A DNA stretch of 64,000 nt from Thamnaconus septentrionalis. Lineage: Eukaryota; Chordata; Actinopteri; Tetraodontiformes; Monacanthidae. The DNA lies in contig CM020507.1 of NCBI GenBank assembly GCA_009823395.1, forward strand, positions 10,406,001 through 10,470,000, read 5' to 3'. A program made the translations under genes and the position numbers. The number at the start of each line of letters is the position of its first letter. Position 1 is the first letter of the stretch. Below the pieces are notes generated by a model. That model did not search any database. It was not told where the DNA came from and was given only the letters and a program-made list of their open reading frames with translations. Below, piece by piece: positions 36,436 to 48,960 of the stretch.

Positions 36436-36919
36436 CACTGCGTTTCCATTACAGTTGTTCGCGAAATAAAAGCGATATTTCTAAAATTTCAACAAAGTAC
36501 TATTGTGTGAAGCACGAAAACTCGTAAAACCTCGTCCCGCGAGATTTACGAGAATTACGTTTGCTTTTGTTTGTGTACGTTTTTTTCCTGTTAAGAATGG
36601 TTGTTAGATTTTTTTTTTTCTTTGATTAAAAAAAAAAAAAATTATTCCGTCTCCTTTGTCCAAACACTGGCACCATTTTCACTTCAAGTGAACTGGTCAC
36701 GTGATCTCGTACGTCACATCCGATGACGCATAAATGCAGAAAAAATGTTTTCATGACACTTTTGCGATACACCTCTATATCAATACGTCTGAAAAACCAC
36801 CTCATGAGAGCATCAAAACCTTGTAGCCATATTTGAGAGGTTTTTGAAATTTAGGTGTTTCCATCACCATTTTTTTTTTATTGCGATATTTAGGTTTTGC
36901 TCAATTCTAGGTGTTAGCT
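36436..36919 (+). mobile_element. Dispersed repeat family, copy 3
   Basis: Direct-orientation copy of the family at 10406 and 25511. It shares AAATAAAAGCGATATTTCTA, TTTTCACTTCAAGTGAACTG, ATACACCTCTATATCAATAC and TTGCTCAATTCTAGG. The right terminus is degenerate (the GGAAACGCAG part is missing). Confidence 0.7.
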
Positions 36920-38329
36920 ACTGTGTTCAGTTTTCGACACGTTAGACGGACACAAAAGAGAGAAATCTGCTGCAAAAACGTTCATGTGACACAGCAAATA
37001 GGCCGTGTCGCCACACACACAGCAGTAGCAGCAGGGTGACATCACACACAGGCCATATCATTTCCCTAGGAACGTGCGCGTGTGCGTGTTTTATCTGCAG
37101 GACCTGGAAAGACACGCGGCCGTCAGAACACCTCGCGTCAACGCGATACCATCAAATCCCTGCAGTACAAAAAAAAAAAAAAAGAAAATCCTCATAAAGC
37201 TGAATCAATAGAGGTTCGATAACATCTGTGCAAGGGCTGAACAATGGAGGGGTGGGTGGAGGTGTGTGTGTGTGTGTCGGGGGGGGCATTAGTATTATCT
37301 GCACGGTGGCACCGTGGAGGCACTGGGCTGGATGGAGCGGCCAGCAGAGGTGTCCCTGCTAATGTGTCCACACTGTGCAGGAAGCAGCTTGCGCGCCCAG
37401 AGATAATCTCCTCTCTAGTTCCACCGCAGCTGTTCCAGACCAGCAAAAAAAAATAAATACTGAGCGTCTGTATCCAGCGCCAGCTTCATAACAGCTTCAG
37501 TTGCCGGGTTGCGTCGTCGTCGTCGCTCCTCTCCCTTCCTCTTTTTCTCTCCCTCTACTTCATTACCTGGTGTGCTCTCCTGGTAATTACCTGAGTGACA
37601 TCCAGCAAAGCCTGAGATAAAGCTGTCGCCGGTTCATTGGACGGATTCTAAATCCTCGGTGGGAGCCCTGCGCTCAACGTTGGGACGGAACCGCTGATTT
37701 CCTGAAGGAGGTCGACACTGAAAAGCCCCCCCCACTGAATAAATAAATGAGTGGCTGTCAATTCAAAACTGAACCCAAAATCATACTGTTAGAAACTGGG
37801 TTGTTTTTTTTTGTTTTTTTTTGCTGGTGTGAATCACTGGTATCTCATGCTGCTCTCAGGGTCCAATCATCGCTCACCCCAGGGAGCAGTGACACATCCA
37901 AATATGGAATTTGGAAGCTCAGCACGAGGACGGCCATGAGACCAACCAACCAACCACTAGGCCTCAGAACGGCTGCTTGCCGACCGACGGGTGACGCTGC
38001 GATAATTCAGTCAGTCTTTAAATACAGTGGTGGTGGTTGTGAGAGGAGGAGGAGACAGAAAAACAAATAAACAAACAAACAAAAAAGAAGAGACAGTCGC
38101 AGGTTCACTCGAGCACCTGCTGCTGGAGTGCATGAGACCGCCGAGCGACCAGAGTGAGTGTAGTGGTCATCAGCTCCAACACACACACACACACGCACAC
38201 ACACCTCTTCCACTCGCATCCCTCTAACCAAGCGTGGCTGCATTCTCTCCACTGGTGGCCATTCGTTACTGCTCCATAGAGCCATCATTGCTGGGCTTTA
38301 CGGCTTGATGGCAGCAGCGCACTCAACTC

Positions 38330-38332
<3 letters not shown>

Positions 38333-38369
<37 letters not shown>
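38333..38369. repeat. (CA)n microsatellite
   Basis: About 18 uninterrupted CA units. Confidence 0.95.
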
Positions 38370-38373
<4 letters not shown>

Positions 38374-38551
38374 GCGGCGGCGGCGCTAATGTGGCGGAAC
38401 TTGTGCATTATCATCTCTGTCTAATCACCGCGTGTGGAGAGACGACAGTTGCAGTCACAGCCATGCGGCGGCTCAACCGACTGTTTTATGTTGGCGGCAG
38501 CACGTTAAGCCCAATTTTCGCCCAGATGAAAAACAATGGTACTCTATAAAA

Positions 38552-38579
38552 GATAGAGAGAGAGAGAGGGGGAGAGGGG
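38552..38579. repeat. (GA)n purine tract
   Basis: GATAGAGAGAGAGAGAGG followed by GGGAGAGGGG; a purine-only stretch. Confidence 0.85.
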
Positions 38580-38889
38580 AACAACGGGGTGAGAAAAACC
38601 AACCCTCTTCTTGGCCAGACTCCCAGTGGGTTGGTGGGGCGGATCCGCTGCGGAGATCAACGGAGGCCCAGGAGGAGCAGTTGCGCTGCCACTTCCCGTG
38701 GCTTCTACTTCACATCAGCCGCCGCTCTCCCGCTGGATTTGATCGGCTGCTCAGCGGGGGAGCCCTCGCTCACGGGGACGTCTGCTCCACCGCCTCGCTC
38801 CGTCCTGATTTAAACGCCGACGATCTCGCCCGCGCCTTTTCCAAGCCCCAAACGCCGATGCTTGTGATGTGACGCGGCGATTGCTGTCA

Positions 38890-38990
38890 TATCACAGACA
38901 TAAAGGTCATGGGTTCAATCCCCCTGGGCGGTGGTCTGTGTGGGTTCTCTGTCATTCCTCTGACTTCCTGCCAAAATCCACTGTCATGCA
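38890..38990 (+). repeat. Possible SINE fragment with tRNA B-box-like motif
   Basis: GGTTCAATCC at 38912-38921 resembles an RNA polymerase III B box. It is followed by TGTGTGGGTTCTCTGTCATT and CTTCCTGCC, wording typical of fish SINE/LINE-derived repeats. No matching A box or cloverleaf was found, so this is not a tRNA gene. Confidence 0.3.
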
Positions 38991-39689
38991 TCAGTGGCGG
39001 GCCGTGCATTTCAGTGATGTCCTACTACTCAATTAACACGCCTCATAATACCATCAATACCATCAAAACTCAAATAGAAAAGCAATTTTAAGACCTTCGT
39101 CAACAAAGTTTTGACAAGTCCAGCAAAAGTGCCCTATGCGAGCTTAAACACGTTTGTCCAATAAACTGCACATGGAGCCATTTCATATGAGACCCTAACG
39201 AGACAATCATGAAATAAACCATTCATTGAAAATAAAAGATTATTTCCATTTATTTTGACACTATGCAACAGCAAAACAATTGTACAATAAAGATATTCAC
39301 ATTATAAATTGAAGATGATTGGGCAATTTTCAATTATCAAGGGAGGAGGACTGTGTTTCTCCTCCCTCCGTTAATACTTGGCCAACTGAACCATCGTTTA
39401 CATGTGTATGTACACGACTATTGTGTTGAACATCTTCCCTCTGTCTCCTGCAACTCTACACTGCACCAGTTTAACTGCCCGTCTCTAAATCGCTGTGCAC
39501 CGGCTGCTGGTTTTTAAGTCTTCTGAAAACACAAAGCTAACCTTTCAAACACCTCATTTTGGGAAATCTGTGGCAACCCCAGAGGTTCATCGGAATACCT
39601 TGGATCAACACGAAATGGGAGGACATACATACTCAGAGATAATATATGGCAGAATTTTAATGCTGTGCTGCACCTTTGATGGGGTTCAT

Positions 39690-39850
39690 TTGGAGGCTGC
39701 AGCAACACTGAGGGACGTGTCAGAGTTCAGGAGCTTTATGAGAGTTGGATGAAAGCTGTTTCCCGCTCTGTACCGTGCGTGAGGTGGATTGATGTGAAGC
39801 TCCCACCTGATGGGAGGATCGTAAACAGTGCCTGACATTATTACTGTATA
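39690..39850 (+). repeat. Possible dispersed-repeat remnant
   Basis: TTCAGGAGCTTTATGAGAG, AAAGCTGTTTCCCGCTC and CCTGATGGGAGGA occur in the same order as in a repeat I associate with fish genomes. The match is approximate and from memory. Confidence 0.25.
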
Positions 39851-40037
39851 TAGACAACGTTGAGAGCACGCAGCAGGGCATTTGTTTCGTACGTCCTATT
39901 TTTTCCTCTGCTGCTGTGAAGTAATTGTATCAGCGAGCTGTCACGCGATTGGTCCAGACGCCTCCTACAGTTTATCTAATACAAGTTGATCAACGGCCTC
40001 AGTGGGAGGCCGCGTGGCTCTCAGCTGGGCTGGGCTT

Positions 40038-40074
40038 CAGCCAGTCAGCCAGTCAGCCAGTCAGTCAGTCAGTC
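40038..40074. repeat. (CAGT)n/(CAGC)n tandem run
   Basis: About nine CAGT/CAGC tetramers in a row. Confidence 0.9.
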
Positions 40075-40199
40075 CAGGTGTTGATGTGCTTTGCTTGTTA
40101 TCTCTGAGGTGCTGCTGCTGACGCCCACAATCTTGAAGCCGCTGCCGACTGTCTCCCCTGCTTTGATGGATATCGCGCTGCCAGCCTGCACTCTTTTTT

Positions 40200-41560
40200 A
40201 GCACTTGCCCGAGTCGATAATGATTTCTTTGCTCTCTCCGGCGCCCGGGCTCTGGGTGTCACGCCGCGCCGTCATCTCGCGGACCTCCTCCTCCTCTCTG
40301 TCTGCGGCTCCGTCGTCGTTTGCCGCCACCCCCAAGACGATGTTGTTTCATCCGGGTCGTCCGCTAATTTGCCGCGCGACTGGTGAAAATCTTACTGAAT
40401 TTTCTTTTCCCTCCCAGTAAAGATTTTCGGCTCCTGCAGAGATTTTTAGCCTCCGTGTTCACGGCAGCGCCAGGGCGACATGTGACCTTTAATCCTGTTC
40501 AATTAGCCGCCATAAGTCCTTTTGTCTGACGGCGCTCTCTGCCAATGACTTCATCGTCCCCACCTTTGCTGCGCTGACAGAAACCAAGACAAAAAAAGAA
40601 GCGAGCGAGAGAGAGCGAGAGCGAGAGACAGAGAGAGTGGGTGTGCGGGGGATTGGGAAGCGCTCCCGCAAAGCGAGGGCAGGAGGCAAAGAGAGCTGCT
40701 GGCGGGGAGTTCATTGACAGTCATCTGTGATTCTGCGGCGCGATGGGGGTGGGTGGGAGAAAGAGAGGAGGGGGGAAGAGATAAGAGGGAGCTCAATCTT
40801 TGAAGCGAATCCATTAGCTGAGGCACTTTGATAAAAAAAATAAAAATAAAAGTTAGCATGAGTCACGACGACGGCGTGAGTCTCGGAGGGCGAGGCCCCG
40901 CCGTCGTCCCACCTGGCGGGTCGGATCGGCGGGGAGAACCAGGCCGACCTTCGCTGTGCTCGTTGGACAAACTGGGGTTTAAGAGTCTTTTTAAACAGTC
41001 GTCGTCGTTGTTGTCGTGGGGGTTCTTGAAAAACGCCCTTCAGTTGTTGTGATGGAGACACGCGTGTCTGTTGCCGACACTCTGAAAGTCAATATTTCAC
41101 TCAAGCGTTGGAATATGGCTGCAGGCTGAACATCTTCAAAGAGGCTCCGCGCCCGTGTGACTGTGGGCATCAGCGTCAGTGGAAAGGAAAATATATGAAA
41201 CCTGCACAAGACACACAAACACACACACGCACACACGCACAGCACATCCAGACATGGACGGCTTCCGTTTACCTCGCTTTCTTTCCGCCTTGCGTCATGT
41301 TTGCTCAGGCGCACATAATCCCCGGCATCAGCATTCTTTTGCGATACTTACGTCAACAGTCAGCCGAGAGGTGAACACGAGTTGCTCTTTCTTGGTCGGC
41401 GAGGGCTCACATCAGCTCGGAGGGAGGATTGAGGCAACAATCTCCTGTTAAGCCTTTGAGGGGAGGCGAGTTCGGGCCGCGGACGCGCACGAGCGGCTCT
41501 CCTCTCCCGCCTCGTTTGCGCCTCTCTGGCCGTTTTTTTTCTCCCCTCGTTCCTTTACAT
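40200..41560. promoter_or_regulatory. CpG-rich block (possible island)
   Basis: CpG dinucleotides are frequent across the block (for example GGCGCCCGGG near 40241 and the 40860-40960 and 41460-41520 parts), broken by GA and CA simple sequence. No transcript start or open frame is supported, so a promoter role is only a possibility. Confidence 0.3.
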
Positions 41561-42902
41561 GCCTGATGAGGTCAACTGAACCTGTTCCCAGACTATAAAT
41601 GTGCAGGGAAAGTGTGGGTGGACGGGGAGGAAAAGGATGTCTCAGCTCCATGATGAAAATAACATGACTTAGTCATACAGATTCTAAAGCCTGAGGTAGG
41701 CCCGCGTGAGTGTGTGTGTGAGCGTGTGCGTGAGGTTACTCTAAACTTAGTGTCAAATTTCGTATTGATCCTGAACTGAGTTTGACCCGGGGTTGTGGGG
41801 GTGTTAACTGGAAGTAGAATTTTTTCCATCAACATGCTTTACAGGATTGGAGATATCAGTTAGTCAGGGTTGTATTAAGGGCTCCTATATAGAAACACAC
41901 ACAGACACAACTCAAACACAACTCAAACACAAACTCCACACCGGGAACTTCTAACATGATTTCAAACCAGACAAATTCTCCTTGTCTGGTGGCAGCAGAC
42001 AAGGAGCTCTGATTGGTTGTCTGCGTACAGCCCAGCTCCGCCCACTGAATGAAAATATCTTAGATTAGTCAGAGTGCAGAGTAATTAAGCTCTTTGGCTC
42101 TTGAATTGCAAAGATGATTTTTTTATCCCTGCGGACTTCGTGCTTGTAATGTCTCCTCGCCCTTCCATCGTTTGTGCTTGGAAAGGCTCGGGGCCAGTGC
42201 GCAAATTAAAACCGTGAAATGACCCCCACCAACCCCTAGCATCCACTGCCACTTGGCTTGTTGCTGCTGTTTGCTCACTTGAAGGCTCATCACAGACAGA
42301 GATGTGGATTCTGACGCGTTTCCTCCGAGCGGACTTGGCCGGATGCTTGGCTGGATGCTTGGCTGCCTAGAATCCACTGGGTTCCAAGCCGCCCTGCTCT
42401 CTGACTCGTGGGCTACAGACGGATCATTCACACATTAAAAAACAAAGTCCTGCCAAGGTTCCTGAAATCCTGCGTGGTTGCCTCGCAGCGCTGAATTATA
42501 CACAAGAGCCGTTTTTTTTGAACCCCTCGTAACGGTGAACAAAACGCAACGACGCCGAGTGCACGCAAGCGGTTTGGGAGTGATTGATGCTCTCTTCTCG
42601 AGATTCACTTTACACAATATGATCCTCTGTTGGAAAAAAAAGGCTGTTCAAAAGAAGACAGCCCAGGAGAAAATACTCCTGCAATAACACAGCTCGTTTC
42701 TTGTTTCCTTGTGCGTCGTGACCAACGCCAAGTACACGTTAACATATTTACTTGACCATGCAGAGCTCCTGACATGTCACTGCATTGCGCATATTTTGTT
42801 ATAATAGAGCAGTTTTTATTTTTAGGGGGATTCGATGGAAATGACATCAATGAGAGGAAGCACTCTTAGAAACAAAGCTCTAACACAGCAGTGCCGATGC
42901 AT

Positions 42903-43575
42903 CAGTGTTGGGGAGTAATGAGTTACACGTAACGCCGTTGTGTAATTTAATTGCAAAATAAAGATCATTGTAATTAGTTACATGACAATTGTAATTAGTT
43001 ACATTACTGGGAAAAAATGTGTAGTTAAATTGCAGTTGCTTGTGTTTTTCTCGTGCGCTGGCTTGCCTCGTGCACCGCCCTTTTCTGTCTCCCTTCACAA
43101 AGGTTTTATGACATTCTGATGCTTCTGATTGGTTCTCCTGTCACGTTCGGAATTGCAGCGCCCCCTACCACTTGCCTTCCAGTTGAAGTGTCTCTCTCTG
43201 GAGCGTAGTCTGAGAGATTTATAAGTTTCAGCAACAATAATGTTGATTAAAAACGCGTTCCAGTGCTGGAGGTAGAGAGAAAAAACATTTGCGCGGATGT
43301 TGGAAAAGGGCACAAATATAATTTTCCAATGTAAAGAATGTTTGCCTGCCTTGAAGATGTTGTCGTCTCACATCCATCTTGAGCCATGCTGGAAACTGGG
43401 CACTGTCAGAGCTAAAAGGGTTAGAAAATGTATTTAAATTTGTAAAAGTAATTAAAATGTCATCAAATGTAACTAGTTACATTACTTTGATAAAGTAATT
43501 GAAACAATTACACTACTACTACATTAACTGGTAATTGTCACCAGTTACATTTGCAGAGTTATTTTCCCACCACCG
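42903..43575 (+). mobile_element. Decayed hAT-like element with BED-finger relic
   Basis: The left end CAGTGTTGGGGAGTAATGAG is a hAT-type terminus common in fish. Sub-terminal TTGTAATTAGTTACAT repeats face TGTAACTAGTTACATTAC near the right side. The right end CCCACCACCG is a degenerate copy of the complement. At about 43321-43380 the + strand encodes FQCKECLPALKMLSS, resembling the CxxC of a hAT transposase BED zinc finger with no open frame around it. No target duplication could be assigned. Confidence 0.6.
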
Positions 43576-44439
43576 ATTTAAACTTTGGTGCTGCGTCAAC
43601 TCTGCCGCAGGTTTGTGTCAGAGAGGCTCAGTGCTCTGAAATGCATTGAATGTTTGACCTTTACGTGGGGCAGAGCAGCAAAACAGAAAAATATTAGATC
43701 ATAATTCAGCTGTTGATACATCATGGCTCAGGGTGAGGAAAATGCACACAGTTCACTCAGATGTATTTGCATGTCAGTGTTGATCATCCCAACAGGTTGA
43801 AATCTAATAATGTATATGTTTTTACGAGTTCTGGAATTTGCATACGTACAAATTTCTACAACGTCCATTTGCAGTAAAATCAAAGTTTGTAGGTTGGCTT
43901 AAGTAGGTTTTTAGTCTTTTTTTCCCAAATCAGATTTATTGCTTTCTGCTGGTTTTGTCTGCTTTTACTTCTGTTGGTGGAGATTTGGCACCTGCTTATG
44001 ATCTAACTACACGTTACAAAAGACTTGTTAAATTTTTTTTAAAGCAATTTTTCAAAGTTTGCTTTAAACTGTTCAGTGTTTGATTTTGGAGATTGAGACT
44101 AATTTCCTGAAATGTTCACTGTCATGGCTTTTGGATCCCTACTCATATAAATTTTTTACCTTGAATGTATTGATCCACACTCAATTTTACTAAGGCATAA
44201 TGTCATACATATACGACGATGACCGTTTAAAGTTATGCTAACATAAAAGGCGTTCAGGCATAATTAAATAAATTTGAAGCCTAACAAAAATATATATAGT
44301 GGCTTCAACGCCCACAGTCACATCAGATAGTCAGGCGTGGCATTCATCTATCTATCCCCGGTCTCGTCCACAAAGGAGGCAAAGTGCATATATTTGTATT
44401 AAACTCTTCAGATCACTATCGGCTCCGGCTGAAATCTCA

Positions 44440-44999
44440 ATATATTCTCCCGAGCTGCTCATCCGCTGGGAGCGGCTCTGTCTCCGCCTTTATTAGAGCG
44501 GCGCTCGCTGTCGCCGTGAGTGGCAAGCGATGCGCTCTGCATCACAATGGCCAGGTTCAAATGAGCGCGCTCCCACAAGTCCGCCCGGTCTGTGTTTACT
44601 CCCCGTCTCCTCCCTGCGTCGCGAGCAGCCCGCCGACGTTTAATCATCATCATCGTCATCGTCATCTCAGAGATCGACGCTGATGGCCAAAGCTGCTCCC
44701 ATTACCGCCGCTAACATGGACGACGCAGGTCCGTCTGCTGTCCGCGAGCACCATCTGCACCCTCTGTGGGCTGCCAGGACGGTGCCGCCGCTGCTGCCGC
44801 CGTGGATGGAGAGCCTCTCTCAAGTTTCAGAAACAGCCGTTTGCGGCATCGTGACTTTTTATTTTCCGCCTGGGGCTCGCAAGACTTGTTTATTTCTTGT
44901 CGTCACGACTCTGTAATGCATGGCGGTGCTGCTGTGATGCGTGATTTCGAGCCCATTTGTGATAAAAACACAAGGCGGTGCTGAGAAAATTAGATGGGA

Positions 45000-45031
<32 letters not shown>

Positions 45032-45440
45032 GCGAGAGAGAGCTTTAGCAGCTCTGTCTCTGCTCCTCTGTTTACATTTGCATCTACTTCGTGCGGTGTT
45101 AATCTGTCTCCGCTGGGAGGGCCGCCTGTTGCCTCTTGACTGCGCACGCTGGCCGAGGATCCTTCTGTCGGCTTCCTCGCCGAGGCGAATGTGACAGATT
45201 AGAGAAGGAAGGTGAAGGTGAGCGTTACGCGGCGGCTCGGACCGCGCAGTCCGAGTCATTAGGGAGCCTCGCTGCCAGCAGGACTCCTCGGTGAAACTAG
45301 CCAGAGTGAGTGTTACACTCCACGGTGACTCCAACCGTCCAAGCAAACCCCATCTGAGTTGGAAGGCGGATTACGGCTGGAAATATGCCCAGACAACCCC
45401 GGGGCTGCTTCCACGACGGAGCGCGCCAGGAAAGCGGCAG
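44440..45440. promoter_or_regulatory. CpG-rich block (candidate CpG island)
   Basis: Roughly 29 CpG can be counted in the 250 bases 44441-44700, far above the surrounding sequence, and density stays raised to about 45440 apart from a GT repeat at 45004-45030. It could mark a promoter of an unannotated or non-coding transcript. No exon structure was found. Confidence 0.4.
45004..45030. repeat. (GT)n microsatellite
   Basis: About 13 GT units inside the CpG-rich block, followed by GAGCGAGAGAGAG. Confidence 0.95.
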
Positions 45441-48400
45441 ACGCCCGCTGTTATCCCCAACTTGTTGTTTCAACTTGATTATGTGAGTGTTCACGCTGTC
45501 TTGAAGTTGTATGATAAGTCATTAAAAACTATGTGCTAACTCACTCGATAACTTACCCACGCATTACCTGATATCAACAGTTGACAGTGTTAGCATTAGC
45601 CAGAGGAGGATTGGACTGTTCCCGAACAGTCCCACATGTTCTGCTGTGCCGGAGTCTCACAGCTGATAAGATCCTGATTAATACTGGCCGACCTGATTGG
45701 CTCCACCTCCTTATTTGTTGCTGACCTGGATCCCTTCATCCATGACTCCCTCATCCAGACGATGAATACGAGCTAGCTAAACTGTGGAAGCATTTCCTCA
45801 AACACTGTTTTACCAACTGACAATTTTTTTCATTGCTCTTTATTGACCACAGTTTCAGGCTCTTTGACTCATTCCCAACCCCCCCCCCCCACCACTTGTG
45901 GTTATTGGAATCTATCTTTGCAGCCAACCAAGACCACAATCACTCGTGACTAGTCTGCCTTGAGGCTGCTTATCTAAACACAATTTTTCCTCACCTCTGT
46001 CCCCATGTGCTGGCTTTAAAGGGAATGAAGTCTCCCAGATCTGTAGAGTTAATGAATATGATCATAGAATTTGGTCCAGTTCTGCTTTACACCTTAAGTG
46101 CAATAGGAGAATGTTCTTTTTTTATGAATTGTAGGATATAGAAATACAATTGCATTCAGTCTGTCCATACGGGGGCAGTAGGATCGGGGACTGGACTGCA
46201 GATGGAGGTTGCAGCTTGTGCCTTGTGGATAAAAGAGTTGGGTGACATTAGCCGCTGCAATTCCACTTCAGTGTGCTGTGAAACGCCATTACTGCTAAAT
46301 GGCAGGGGGAAAGTGCATTACAGGAAATGTCCCATCACTAGCACACAGAGTAAATGATTTCTGTAGATCTCAGGCTCGCGCTTGCTTGTGTTTGCCAGGC
46401 TCCCAGACATTTTTGGATGGACGAAATGTTGTGATGCGGTTGTGTTATTCTATTACATTTCCCCCCTCAAACAAAGTGCTATTTTGGAGAGAGAAGAGAT
46501 TGTTTTTTTTTTTGTTTGTGGTCCTTTTTTTTTTAACAAAACAGCAAAGATTGTAAATGTGTCTCTGGTGGCACTACTTTACAAGGTCTCCACATGTCAA
46601 CTTTTTTTTATTATTATTACATTGAGCCGTGTAGTGATGGACATACAAAAAAAAAAAAAAACCTTTGAGAGAAACACGTTGACAGCACTGATCTATCTCG
46701 CCTGCTCTCAGAAACCTGGAGCCATTTGTTATCCTCGATGCATGGCTCCTTTCTGACGCTCTGTTTATTCCTGACACGTGTGTGTAACTGATGCTTTCCA
46801 GCTGAAGGTGGAGTCACACCCACACAGACACACACGCATGCCGGCGCCTCATACCTAAGACTCTCTATCATCAGCAGCGTGTGTGCAGAAGTCAGTGTTG
46901 TCCGGCGTGCTGCATCCTGTTTACACCGACTTCAGTAGCATTTCAGATATCGCTTTATCCTGTCTAATCTCTTTAAATACTGGGAGGCAAAATTCTGTCT
47001 CTGCGTCTCTCCAGCAGTGCCTGCTAAGTTTGTTTGTCAATGGTTTCGACGTAAAATCTCTTTCTGCAGAGAGCTAAAAGACAGCCAATCAGCTGCTGTT
47101 ATCATGTGCCGATGATGTCATTTGAAACCAACCCGCACGATCAACGCGGTTGTGTTGATTATCTCCGCCTTGTTCTAGAACAAGGTTGGGGACAAACCCG
47201 GCAAAGAACTGCACCTTGAACACAGGAGAGCACTTCACATTTCCATACTTTGGGTTTTATGAGGTTTCCCTCCCCCTGATTTCTGTTTAAAGCCGCCATT
47301 AGGGATTTAGTGAGGAGTCTTTGGCTGTGAGCGCACGCATTCCAGGAAGCTTTTCAAAGATTAGCAATAAATGATGCATGGGTGCCATCCTAATCAGGGG
47401 GTTTGGCTGTTTTTAATCTTCAGCGAGAATCAGAGGAACTCTTCGGCGTCACCTTTGCACCCGACACTGTAAATGCGAGTCTTTGAAGCAGATTAATAAG
47501 CTATCCAGTGGTGTGAGCTGCGGTGATGAGCAGTCGTCGACTGTCGGCCAAAGGAAAGTGCCTAATAAATCTCTCCTCATTGGTATTCAGGAGTGGGAAG
47601 TTTTTCTCTGCTATTGTGTGAAAACCGTGTCCACGCCTGGCTGACATCGATCCCATCGCTTGTTTTCTTTCTTTCTTTTTTTCCCCCCGCCGGGCCTTTT
47701 GCACCGCAAGATCCTCTTTGCCAGATAAATCTGATGCTGCTGTGTTGATTATGTGTGTTTGCTGGGGCAGATGGGTTTTGGATAAAGACCCCTCTGGAGC
47801 TCCGCAGCGAAGTACGCATGAAATGATTTTTCTGTGTGGGTCAGTCAGAGACACAGGGCTGTCACTCACTGCCTCCCCTCGGTTCCTCGATTGTCAGCTG
47901 AGTGGCACGCTGAGCTCTAAGTGCCAGGTGCACATCCAGATATGTTTGACTGTGTGGCAATGTTGGAAATGCAGCACGCTGTGAGGACCAGAACAAAGCA
48001 AGGGGTGTAATCTTTTCAAAGTTAGGGCGTTTTAGCCGAGACTCACTTTTCCTGACGAGTTCATCTTTGGATTCTAGGAAAGAGGTTTAAGTTTAGAGTC
48101 AAGGAATCGTACCCTCACACCCTCACTAACGCAATGCCTTTGGTAGAGGTTAAAAAAAAAGGAAAGCAAGAGGGAAGTCTGAGGTGCACAGTGGAGCAGC
48201 CACGAACAAAACTTTTTGGATTTCAGGTTTAAACTGGAATCATGGCTGCTGTCGCACAATTACATCTTGTAAGCTTGTAGCTCAGAGGTCCTCAGAACCT
48301 CTTTGTGCGGAATGTTGAACCTGAGGTTTGGCCTTTCTGCAGCTAGAGTTGAGGCTTTACCAAAGAATGAAAAATGAAACTTGGGTTTGCCTTCAGATAA

Positions 48401-48942
48401 ACCTGCATGTATGTATTACACGGCCAAGTCTGTGCTTTTGTGCGCCGGGGCTGCATGCGTGTGCCATGATTGGAGAAGAACCCGGGGATGCCGGCAGACA
48501 GGCGGAGATGACGTGACGAGAATTGACTGTGACCAGGCTTGTTTCGTGCTCGCTCAGGTTTGTCACCAGATGACAGACGATGACAGACAATCTGCTGTCA
48601 GCAGCTGCTGGATGCCGCTGACATCACCAAGGTCATCTGGTCACCTTGTACACCCCAGCGTCCCTCCCATTCATCTGTTGTCCAAAAGAATACACGTTTT
48701 CCGTGCAAACCTTGAAGAAGATGGTTCGTTTTTCCACTTCAGTTTTTTTCCTAGAGCAACAAGTCTTATGCAGAAACACACAAATGCAGAGTCAGTTTTT
48801 ATGTCACCAATTCCACAGTTGGATCTGCAGTTCAAGCTAGACACAAAAAAAATCAATGTACTCAGGGGAGAAAGTCATGTTTTCTTCAGTGCTGTTAATC
48901 AATTCAGAATTTTAATTGGTTTAAGTCACAGTCATTGGTTCC

Positions 48943-48960
48943 GATTAATCATGATTAATC
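48943..48960. promoter_or_regulatory. 18-bp perfect palindrome of homeodomain-type sites
   Basis: GATTAATCATGATTAATC is its own reverse complement and contains two copies of the palindrome GATTAATC. TAATC/GATTA is the core bound by K50 homeodomains (Otx/Pitx type). Function is inferred only. Confidence 0.3.

Larger units (their letters stand above)
36920..42902. other. Intergenic, CpG-rich patches, no gene seen
   Basis: It contains CA and GA microsatellites, a weak SINE-like piece near 38.9 kb and a possible dispersed-repeat remnant near 39.7 kb. From about 40200 to 41560 the CpG density is raised. Open frames here are short and overlap simple sequence. Confidence 0.55.

Noticed and set aside
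38432..38872. 146-codon frame in CpG-rich DNA
   Set aside because: GC-rich sequence has few stops; contains a GA simple repeat and no recognisable domain.
38905..38990. tRNA gene
   Set aside because: Only a B-box-like motif is present; no A box at the right distance and no cloverleaf arms.
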